Origin: Gammaproteobacteria bacterium
GTDB lineage: Bacteria > Pseudomonadota > Gammaproteobacteria > HK1
Reading direction: 5' to 3'
Assembly (NCBI GenBank): GCA_013042035.1
Contig: JABDQX010000103.1
Span: 1 to 6,467, forward strand
Length of the DNA stretch: 6,467 bases
The position numbers and the translations under genes are program-made. Below the pieces are notes generated by a model, which saw nothing but the letters and a program-made list of their open reading frames with translations, was not told where the DNA came from and searched no databases. This document shows positions 1 through 5,241 of the stretch, in pieces. Within the stretch, counting starts at the first letter, position 1, and every line of letters begins with the position of its first letter.

Positions 1-191
1 AGCTTCGGTCCAGCGGGTCCCTTGGGTTCCCTTGGACTTATGGGTCGCAGAGCTTCAAGGATTTTCTCGTTACTATCAATCCGTTGTTGTGTTGAGCTGT
101 TGTTGTCTTTCGATCGATCGCACGACAAGCTGGCAGAACACAACACGCAAATCAGAAATGACTGGAAAGCTCGAGTAATGATGGGTTTCAA
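1..191 (-). CDS. Small lipoprotein, 3' end cut off by the window edge
   Basis: A minus-strand frame stays open from position 200 to the left edge, with a type-II signal peptide at its start. Basic residues (K2, R7) precede a hydrophobic core (FLICVLCSAS) and a lipobox-like SLSC, with Cys at residue 24. Asp25 follows the Cys; in Enterobacteria a +2 Asp favours inner-membrane retention. Next come a polar linker (DRSKDNNSS), a short helical stretch (IDSNEKILEALR) and a Pro/Gly-rich segment (EPKGPAGPK) before the edge. There is an AGGAG at 205-201. It directly abuts an in-frame ATG at 200, which is too close, but lies 9 nt from a TTG at 191, so TTG is preferred and gives MKPIITR. The ATG would add three residues. 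The visible 63 residues match no family I can name; a downstream thioredoxin-like or other periplasmic domain is possible but unseen. The gene lies downstream of the minus-strand operon, separated from it by a putative terminator and a repeat. Confidence 0.72.
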   Translation of the reverse strand, partial: MKPIITRAFQSFLICVLCSASLSCDRSKDNNSSTQQRIDSNEKILEALRPISPREPKGPAGPK

Positions 192-200
192 AATAAGCAT

Positions 201-523
201 CTCCTGAATATTCGAACACTCTGTTTTTCGGATTCATTTTAACGGAATGACACTGGGATTTTCTTTTGCCAAGGGAATGACTAAGAGCGTGTCTGAAAAA
301 TCCCCAGTCTACTGCGGCGGCCCCCGAATTGTGGCCCGCTGCGTTGCGAAAGAGTCAAAAATCGCGTCATGTAGCTCGCTACACTCCCCGATTTTTCATC
401 TTCCGCGCCTTGCGGGACCCCAATCGGGTTACCGCCTCGCGACGACCGGGAATTTTCAGACACCCTCTAAGACCGCGAAAACTAAAGCGAGATATTCTCA
501 TGATATTACAGTTAGATACAGTG
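201..523. other. Non-coding interval carrying a MITE-like element and a hairpin
   Basis: No convincing gene is present on either strand. From left to right it holds the leader of the lipoprotein gene, with an AGGAG at 205-201 and a weak -10-like TAAAAT on the minus strand at 241-236 that has no good -35. Two direct copies of GGAATGAC follow (244-251 and 274-281), starting exactly 30 bp apart. Then come the palindromic element at 287-466 and the left arm and loop of the terminator-like hairpin at 483-540. Short open frames across the element exist on both strands, but they follow its palindrome rather than any protein-like composition. Confidence 0.7.
287..466. mobile_element. MITE-like palindromic element, about 180 bp
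   Basis: The two ends are inverted copies: the left end reads AGCGTGTCTGAAAAATCCC and the inward-read right end AGGGTGTCTGAAAATTCCC. The inverted similarity continues, with gaps, through the whole element (about 70 % pairing by eye). It ends in an exact central hairpin, TGTAG-CTCG-CTACA (370-383), whose centre coincides with the element centre. The element is flanked immediately by CTAAGA on both sides (281-286 and 467-472), which looks like a target-site duplication. If the duplication is only CTAA, it fits the YTAR target type of some IS5-family transposases, but that link is inference. It has no coding capacity, so it would be non-autonomous. I cannot name the repeat family. It could instead be a large REP/BIME-type palindrome. 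Confidence 0.62.
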
Positions 524-546
524 CTAACCATCTCGCTTTATTTTTT
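483..546. terminator. Putative bidirectional terminator hairpin
   Basis: An 11-bp perfect inverted repeat, TAAAGCGAGAT (483-493) and ATCTCGCTTTA (530-540), encloses a 36-nt loop. The loop contains a smaller stem, GTTAG (511-515) with CTAAC (524-528). On the plus strand the stem is followed by TTTTTT (541-546). On the minus strand it is followed by a T-rich GTTTTCG. It sits at the end of the minus-strand operon and includes the last codons and stop of the flippase-like gene, so its main job is probably to end that transcript. The long loop is atypical for an intrinsic terminator, so activity is uncertain. Confidence 0.5.
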
Positions 547-1582
547 GCGTAGTGAATAAATCCACCACGCGCAATCGTTCCCGCAACATGGAGAAGATAC
601 CCAGGATAACCGGCGGCAGCAATGCGATCAGATGGGCGATAATGGCCACGGCCTTTGCCTCGTCGGAGCCCATGTCAGGCATGATCATCAACAGACTCGC
701 TACCACTGGTATATGGTATTGCCCAATCATTCCGGGCGTAACAGTGACGCTCGTAAAAACTCCCAATATCGAAAGCATGAGAAAAGGCGCAAACCATGGA
801 AAGACCAAGTGGAATGCCTTGAGCAACGCCACCAGCGACAACGCCACCAGCGTCCAGGTCAGAAGCGAGAATAAAACGGATTTTGCCATCTCGATCCGGG
901 ATCGAAAGATGTGCATGCCAGAAGCGAAGTTCAAAAAAATCGAATGCAGGCGAATCGCAAGCCAACTCGACAAAACACCGACAACCCTATCGAGAAGCCG
1001 CAGAACGAATTCTTGCTGAAAGTAAAGCAATACGAGCATTAGGATCGCGACTAACACGAAAATTGCTAAAGCCAGCGCCACAGGCTCGATCAATGCGCTG
1101 GAGACGACAAAAGGTTCTGAATTGCTGAACGTCCCCGCTGCGAATCGGATATCCTGATCGCCCGGGAAAGATATCAATGTGACGAAAAGGACAACAACCA
1201 AGGCAAGGATATCATTGATTCGATCAAGCGCCACGAAGGTAAGGCTCCGCGTAAATGGAATCTTCGCCAAGCGCGCCAGAATATAGCCCCGTACCACGTC
1301 GCCCAATCTTACGGGAACCAGGCAATTTACTAATAAGCTTATCTGTACGGCACTGAACAGACTACGAAAGGTAACCGGCTGGGCGGCATTGACCACGTAA
1401 CGCCAACGCTGCACCCTGGCAAAAAAGCTACTGAAGGAGAGCGCAAGCGATAACACCAACCAGGCAGGGCTCACCTGACGTAATGGGGCATATAAAGTTT
1501 GCCAATCGGTATTGCGGAACAAAATCCACAATAGGATACAGCTAAGTAATACACCTAAAACGGTTTGCGTGTATTTTGGCAC
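524..1582 (-). CDS. Flippase-like membrane protein, lysylphosphatidylglycerol synthase TM (UPF0104/AglD-like) family
   Basis: This 352-residue polytopic inner-membrane protein has roughly eight hydrophobic segments, the usual size for the family matching the membrane half of MprF. Family hallmarks are visible: NCLVPVRLGDVVRG at 86-99 (the N...P.R.GD..R signature), ALDRINDILAL at 118-128 (usually ER..D in relatives, here DR..D), and TPGMIGQ at 282-288. Members without the synthase domain often sit beside GT2 glycosyltransferases and are thought to move or bind lipid-linked substrates; biochemistry is sparse. The start is GTG at 1582, 4 nt after the GNAT stop, with no clear Shine-Dalgarno, so translation is probably coupled. 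It is the last gene of the operon, and its stop codon lies inside the terminator-like hairpin. A lipid-carrier flippase role for the locus is inference; the family assignment is firm. Confidence 0.88.
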   Translation of the reverse strand: MPKYTQTVLGVLLSCILLWILFRNTDWQTLYAPLRQVSPAWLVLSLALSFSSFFARVQRWRYVVNAAQPVTFRSLFSAVQISLLVNCLVPVRLGDVVRGYILARLAKIPFTRSLTFVALDRINDILALVVVLFVTLISFPGDQDIRFAAGTFSNSEPFVVSSALIEPVALALAIFVLVAILMLVLLYFQQEFVLRLLDRVVGVLSSWLAIRLHSIFLNFASGMHIFRSRIEMAKSVLFSLLTWTLVALSLVALLKAFHLVFPWFAPFLMLSILGVFTSVTVTPGMIGQYHIPVVASLLMIMPDMGSDEAKAVAIIAHLIALLPPVILGIFSMLRERLRVVDLFTTQKIKRDG

Positions 1583-1586
1583 GTGT

Positions 1587-2168
1587 TTAGCTGAGTTCTA
1601 TCCGGTATCTGTTACGTATGATACCGAACTCTGTGTACTGACCTATTGGAAGAAATCCAAGCCGATGATAAAAGTCAATTGCGCCATGGTTATCGGCATC
1701 GGCGCTTAGTTCATAGGCTAAAATGCCTCTTTCACCAAGTGCTTGACTAAAGTGTTCAACAAGTTGCCGACCAATTCCCCCGCTCCGTTGCCTTTCATCT
1801 ACCGCCAAATAGGTAAGCTCTGGCTCGGACGCACCGTAGCCTTGCTGTCTCGGCAGAGCACTCTCACAAAGTGAAGCCAATGTGGACGGTCGGCGCAGGA
1901 CACCGAGGCAAACGCCAACTGTCGTTGCAATAAAACGACGCTTCAGCAGCGCCTGCTTCAGGCACCCGGGGTTAGTCGATCCGAAGACAAATCCGCCAAT
2001 GTAGCCCTTCTCAATATCTACGAATCCAATGGCGTACCGACTGCCAATGGCTCCTTGGTAGAATGCCCTGATCGCACGAGGACCCAAGTTCCCTAGCAAG
2101 CCTGTCAGGCTATCGAAATGCAGACGTGTAATCGCCTCCACGTGGGAACTGGCAAGCGGCTCAATCAT
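1587..2168 (-). CDS. GNAT-family N-acetyltransferase
   Basis: This is a single-domain, 193-residue soluble protein. The acetyl-CoA pyrophosphate-binding motif A is clear: ELTYLAVDERQRSGGIGRQL (about 117-136), with the Q/R-x-x-G-x-G/A core at 127-133. Motif B follows at 160-171 (NHGAIDFYHRLGF region), with Asn160 and the conserved Tyr167. The N-terminal half (LTGLLGNLGPRAIRAFYQ) resembles small-molecule or sugar-amine acetyltransferases that use a variable N-terminus for acceptor recognition. The ATG at 2168 overlaps the deacetylase stop as ATGA, and an AGG lies 8 nt upstream at 2179-2177. The coupling suggests both enzymes act on one substrate. One attractive but unproven role is acylation of the amine that the deacetylase exposes. 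The substrate cannot be read from the sequence. Confidence 0.85.
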   Translation of the reverse strand: MIEPLASSHVEAITRLHFDSLTGLLGNLGPRAIRAFYQGAIGSRYAIGFVDIEKGYIGGFVFGSTNPGCLKQALLKRRFIATTVGVCLGVLRRPSTLASLCESALPRQQGYGASEPELTYLAVDERQRSGGIGRQLVEHFSQALGERGILAYELSADADNHGAIDFYHRLGFLPIGQYTEFGIIRNRYRIELS

Positions 2169-3058
2169 GCCATTGACCTGAAAGCGTTTTTAAAAGTACA
2201 GAGATTCAATTTCGATCCGAGTTCACGCGCCTGAATACAGGCGTCCAACTCACGCCGTCGATCCTCGCGCTCAAGATAGCGTTCTACGCCAGGGTTGGCC
2301 AGCTTCACGCCGCGACTGTGCTCAGGCATTCCCGGGTGTACCATGATCTCGGTGAGCCCTGCCGGGGTGTGCCGCATAATATCCTCCAGCACTAAATCAA
2401 GACGCCCCGTAAAGAGATAACTGGCAAAATGATCGCAGGTCCGAACCTGGTTTGTTTCCAGGCGATTTTGTCCGGTTAACCCCTGGAGAAGCAGGAATTT
2501 AATAAATCCACCCTGGAAAATGACAGGCCGGTAATGCCTGAACCGCGCTTGTCGAAAACCGATATCACGGCCTGCCCGCACAAAGGGAATACCGTGCCGT
2601 TTCGCTGCTTTGATTACCTTTCTGAAAATACCGGGAATGAGGTGCACATGGCGTTCGCTGTTGATGTGATCCGGCGCAATGCCATCGCTCCGGAGCCTTT
2701 GCAGTTGCGCTTCGAGTTCGATTTCTATCTGGGCCAGCAGATTACCTTGTCTTTTCCAGCCAATTGCCCTGAATAAAGAAACGAACTCCCAGCGGAAATA
2801 CCCACGTTCATTCACCAGCAAGGGTACATCAGCCGGCGGGCTGATCGGTTTGCCCACGCTAAGGGTGAAATGTAGGCCGAGGCCGAGACCCGGACAATCT
2901 CTCGATACGGTTTCCATCGCATATCGGTAATCGGCACCGGTCGGCGCCAGACTCGCACTGGTGACGACACCGTCGAGATGAGCGCGGATTACGCCCAGCG
3001 TCGCGCCTCGGGATACGCCGAGATCGTCGGCATTGACAACAATGGCGCTGGTTGTCAC
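2165..3058 (-). CDS. ChbG/HpnK/NaxD-type (YdjC family) carbohydrate deacetylase
   Basis: Members of this family are metal-dependent and remove N-acetyl groups from sugars: chitobiose (ChbG), a hopanoid side-chain sugar (HpnK), or undecaprenyl-phosphate-GalNAc (Francisella NaxD). In 297 residues it shows VVNADDLG at 7-14 (metal and catalytic Asp11/Asp12), LGLHFTLS at 60-67 (His63), DHINSERHVHLIPG at 130-143 (His137, His139) and EIMVHPGMPEH at 237-247 (His241). The usual D-S-H-x-H-x-H block reads N-S-E-R-H-V-H here, so one frequent ligand His is Glu135. The frame is open back to 3121, but I place the start at GTG 3058. That start has GAGG 6 nt upstream (3068-3065), puts the first beta strand at the N-terminus as in relatives, and overlaps the FemAB stop as GTGA. 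The longer start would overlap the upstream gene by 67 nt. No signal peptide is seen, so it is cytoplasmic and probably acts on a nucleotide- or lipid-linked sugar. Confidence 0.92.
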   Translation of the reverse strand: MTTSAIVVNADDLGVSRGATLGVIRAHLDGVVTSASLAPTGADYRYAMETVSRDCPGLGLGLHFTLSVGKPISPPADVPLLVNERGYFRWEFVSLFRAIGWKRQGNLLAQIEIELEAQLQRLRSDGIAPDHINSERHVHLIPGIFRKVIKAAKRHGIPFVRAGRDIGFRQARFRHYRPVIFQGGFIKFLLLQGLTGQNRLETNQVRTCDHFASYLFTGRLDLVLEDIMRHTPAGLTEIMVHPGMPEHSRGVKLANPGVERYLEREDRRRELDACIQARELGSKLNLCTFKNAFRSMA

Positions 3059-4080
3059 GCCAGACCTCGTATCAATCTTGGACCGAGAAATCGCGTGATG
3101 GCCAAGGGTAATTGCTTCCATACGGCGATCGCCAGCCGATACTTGGGGTTGCGCGGGTCGAGATAGGGGCGTTCGTCAAGGTTCGCGAGGTAATAGTTGT
3201 AATTCAATTCGATGGATTGCGCGCCCCAATGCTTTTTGAATCCGAGGTTGGGACTACCTTCCTCGGAGCGGCCCATATCGAACCGCCGGTTTCCGCGGAC
3301 GCAACTGTTCCTGATCATGTCCCAGTACAGCAGATAATTGGGACATCTTCGATTGTACTGTTTTAACGCTACTGTCTGGATATTCATGGCCGTTCCATTT
3401 AGCTCAAGGAGCAGCGCCCCCGCGACCGGATTCCTGCCGTCTCGAACAACGATAAAACGCGCCTTGTCACCAAGGTGCCTTTCTATTGCCCGGTAGAAAT
3501 GCCGGCTGTGAGCCGGCGATCCAAGATCGCGCATGTGGGTGTGAAAGACACGATAAAAGGCCTCACGCTGGTCATGTCCGGTTTGGATGGTGAAACCTTC
3601 TTGAATGCCGCGCCTGACCTGATTGCGGGTTTTCGCCCGGAGGGCTTTTTCCCAAACGGCATCGACGCCTTCATTCATATCGAGCACCGAGGTTCGATAG
3701 TGTCGGTCGATGGTAAATCCTTCCAATTCGATCCCCCGGGTACGAATCGACAGGTAGTCTACCCCTAGCTTATTCGCCAGCCGCTTGGCTTCGGTGATCA
3801 AAAAATTCAACACCCGTGCATTGTCATAGTAGAGACCCCCATCGGTGGAGAATATCGCCGTCGTTAAATAATGGCCAAAGATCCGGTGCTTTATCTGGAA
3901 CAACCCCAATGACCCAACAAATGCGCCATTATCCTCTACAGCGATGAAATGTGAGGGAATACGGTAGGCATCCCAAACCACACGGCGCCATCCAAAGAGG
4001 TCCGTAACTGCGCCGGTACGGAATTTGACATAGTCATTCCAATGTTTTTCGAGGGAAGCATCCACATGCAACAGCTGCAT
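3055..4080 (-). CDS. FemAB-like GNAT-fold protein, PEP-CTERM/XrtA system-associated type
   Basis: FemAB proteins transfer amino acids, usually from aminoacyl-tRNA, to amino groups of cell-wall precursors. The Gram-negative relatives have unknown acceptors and are often found with exopolysaccharide/exosortase loci. In 341 residues there is FGWRRVVWDAY at 29-39, a basic patch RAKTRNQVRRGIQEGF at 148-163, HMRDLGSPAHSRHFY at 182-196 (the LG-P-hsr-ff signature of this subfamily), and the C-terminal FDMGRSEEGS...FKKHWGAQ at 267-288. No TM segment or signal peptide is seen. The frame also offers GTG at 4113, which would add 11 polar residues. ATG 4080 is preferred because relatives begin just before the LLHVDASLEKHW-like strand, although its Shine-Dalgarno is weak. 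It is the first gene of the minus operon and overlaps the deacetylase start by 4 bp. No exosortase or PEP-CTERM protein is seen nearby. Confidence 0.85.
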   Translation of the reverse strand: MQLLHVDASLEKHWNDYVKFRTGAVTDLFGWRRVVWDAYRIPSHFIAVEDNGAFVGSLGLFQIKHRIFGHYLTTAIFSTDGGLYYDNARVLNFLITEAKRLANKLGVDYLSIRTRGIELEGFTIDRHYRTSVLDMNEGVDAVWEKALRAKTRNQVRRGIQEGFTIQTGHDQREAFYRVFHTHMRDLGSPAHSRHFYRAIERHLGDKARFIVVRDGRNPVAGALLLELNGTAMNIQTVALKQYNRRCPNYLLYWDMIRNSCVRGNRRFDMGRSEEGSPNLGFKKHWGAQSIELNYNYYLANLDERPYLDPRNPKYRLAIAVWKQLPLAITRFLGPRLIRGLA

Positions 4081-4220
4081 TTTTTTGTTCTTATCCCCAG
4101 ATTCGGTAGCCACAGTAGCAATGCGTCATAGATCCTGGCGGTGTACAATTTTGGATCTTGGCCAAAACCGAGTTTACTATACTGTAAGCATGATATGACC
4201 ATAACCTGGCAGGTGTGATG
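4081..4220. promoter_or_regulatory. Divergent promoter region with symmetric -10-like sequence
   Basis: Two operons diverge from this AT-richer gap. ACTATACT at 4176-4183 reads TATACT on the plus strand (4178-4183) and TATAGT on the minus strand (4181-4176), so two -10-like hexamers share the same TATA core. The minus-strand copy has TTATGG (4204-4199) at 17-bp spacing as a poor -35. The plus-strand copy lacks a good -35 at normal spacing. A second plus -10-like TACAAT lies at 4144-4149, again without a convincing -35. TTAC (4174-4177) and GTAA (4184-4187) flank the TATACT hexamer as a short inverted repeat. Promoter presence is expected from the gene layout; the exact boxes are guesses. Confidence 0.35.
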
Positions 4221-5237
4221 ATGGCACTATCCAATCAAGATTCGATAAACAACGCGGACAGAAAACTCCTGTCCGTGGTCACCCCCTGCTACAACGAATC
4301 CGAGGTAATCGGACTCTTCTACAAAGAACTCGTATCGGTGCTTCACTCCTTATCCGGCTCTTCGGGGAAAATGGATTTCGAGATGATCTTTGTTGATGAC
4401 GGCAGCAGGGATGATACGCTGCGTCAACTCAACCGGATCGCCGAGACTGATCCGGCAGTACGAGTGTATTCCCTGTCGCGCAATTTCGGTCACCAGATCG
4501 CATTGACCGCCGGCCTGGATTTCGCGGTGGGCGATGCAGTGGTACTGATGGATGCAGACCTTCAACATCCACCCGCTTCGATCCCGGATCTGGTGGAGAA
4601 ATGGTCTGAAGGGTACGACGTTGTTGCGGCGGTCAGGAACAACACCCAAAGGACTTCCCGATTCAAGGACTTCACATCCAATAGCTTCTATTCAATCTTC
4701 AATTTTCTAAGTACCACACAAATCCCGCGGGGTGCGGGAGATTTCTGTCTCCTGTCACGACGGGTTTGCACGTCTTTGCAAAATATGCCGGAACGCCATC
4801 GGTTTTTACGGGGTATGGTCTCCTGGACCGGTTATGAACGCGCGTTGGTCCCTTACGAATGTGCAAAGAGAGCTGCCGGGCGATCCAAGTATTCCTGGAG
4901 AAAGATGATTGGGCTAGCGATGGACGCAGTCTTCTCCTTCTCTGCGCAGCCATTGCGGTTGGCGCTGCGTCTGGGTTTGACCATGACGGTCTTGGGGTTT
5001 GTCTACTTGTTTTGGACTTTGCTTGCCGGTTTGTTGAACGGAAATTTGGTTCCGGGGTATGCGTCATTGATTGGCGTTATGATTACGCTCGGTGGTTTCC
5101 AGCTTGCGTTCATCGGTTTGATTGGGGAATATTTGGCGCGGGTTTTCGAGGAGGTAAAGGGCCGACCGATCTATTCCATCAAACAGATGCCGCGTGAGAG
5201 CACGGTATCGACCAAAAGCAAGGCGTCCACGGCATAG
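4221..5237 (+). CDS. Polyprenyl-phosphate glycosyltransferase, GT2 family (GtrB/ArnC/DPM1-like)
   Basis: This enzyme transfers a sugar from a nucleotide sugar to a polyprenyl phosphate (normally undecaprenyl phosphate) on the cytoplasmic face, supplying a lipid-linked donor for periplasmic glycosylation. The 338 residues show SVVTPCYNE at 18-26, IFVDDGSRDDT at 56-66 (nucleotide binding), SRNFGHQIALTAGLD at 86-100, and the metal-binding DAD at 111-113 followed by LQHPP. The acceptor-loop motif RHRFLRGMVSWTGY lies near 193-206. Two C-terminal TM helices (about 240-262 and 276-300) end in GEYLARVFEEVKGRPIY, as in GtrB. Length and architecture are complete. Start: GTG 4215, ATG 4218 and ATG 4221 are in frame. 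AGG at 4211-4213 sits 7 nt from ATG 4221, which I choose. It heads a plus operon whose next gene starts 4 nt after the TAG. The sugar cannot be predicted. No GtrA-type small flippase is seen in the window. Confidence 0.94.
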   Translation: MALSNQDSINNADRKLLSVVTPCYNESEVIGLFYKELVSVLHSLSGSSGKMDFEMIFVDDGSRDDTLRQLNRIAETDPAVRVYSLSRNFGHQIALTAGLDFAVGDAVVLMDADLQHPPASIPDLVEKWSEGYDVVAAVRNNTQRTSRFKDFTSNSFYSIFNFLSTTQIPRGAGDFCLLSRRVCTSLQNMPERHRFLRGMVSWTGYERALVPYECAKRAAGRSKYSWRKMIGLAMDAVFSFSAQPLRLALRLGLTMTVLGFVYLFWTLLAGLLNGNLVPGYASLIGVMITLGGFQLAFIGLIGEYLARVFEEVKGRPIYSIKQMPRESTVSTKSKASTA

Positions 5238-5241
5238 ACGC

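Noticed and set aside
1..207. Plus-strand frame with a short Gly-x-y run (GPAGPLGSLGLMG) that looks collagen-like
   Set aside because: Only about four triplets, no ribosome binding site, and the same bases encode a coherent lipoprotein signal peptide on the minus strand. The GPAGP resemblance on both strands comes from near-self-complementary codons.
236..272. Promoter for the lipoprotein gene: TTGGCA (272-267) with TAAAAT (241-236)
   Set aside because: Spacing is 25 bp, too long for a sigma-70 promoter; no -35 match at 16-18 bp.
247..559. Short open frames on both strands across the repeat
   Set aside because: They run through the palindromic element and terminator, have no protein-like composition or ribosome binding sites, and are explained by the repeat structure.
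552..1128. Plus-strand frames of 80-155 residues
   Set aside because: They are antisense to the flippase-like gene, whose hydrophobic segments and family motifs are clear. The antisense translations are basic and low-complexity.
3475..3768. Plus-strand frame of 97 residues
   Set aside because: Antisense to the FemAB-like gene, with no motif and no ribosome binding site.
4078..4087. A-run of seven just before the FemAB ATG (minus strand) as a phase-variation tract
   Set aside because: Short, includes the A of the start codon, and slippage would not shift the frame from ATG 4080.
4699..5067. Minus-strand frame of 122 residues
   Set aside because: Antisense to the GT2 gene; its Arg/Ser/Pro-rich composition is typical of a shadow frame.
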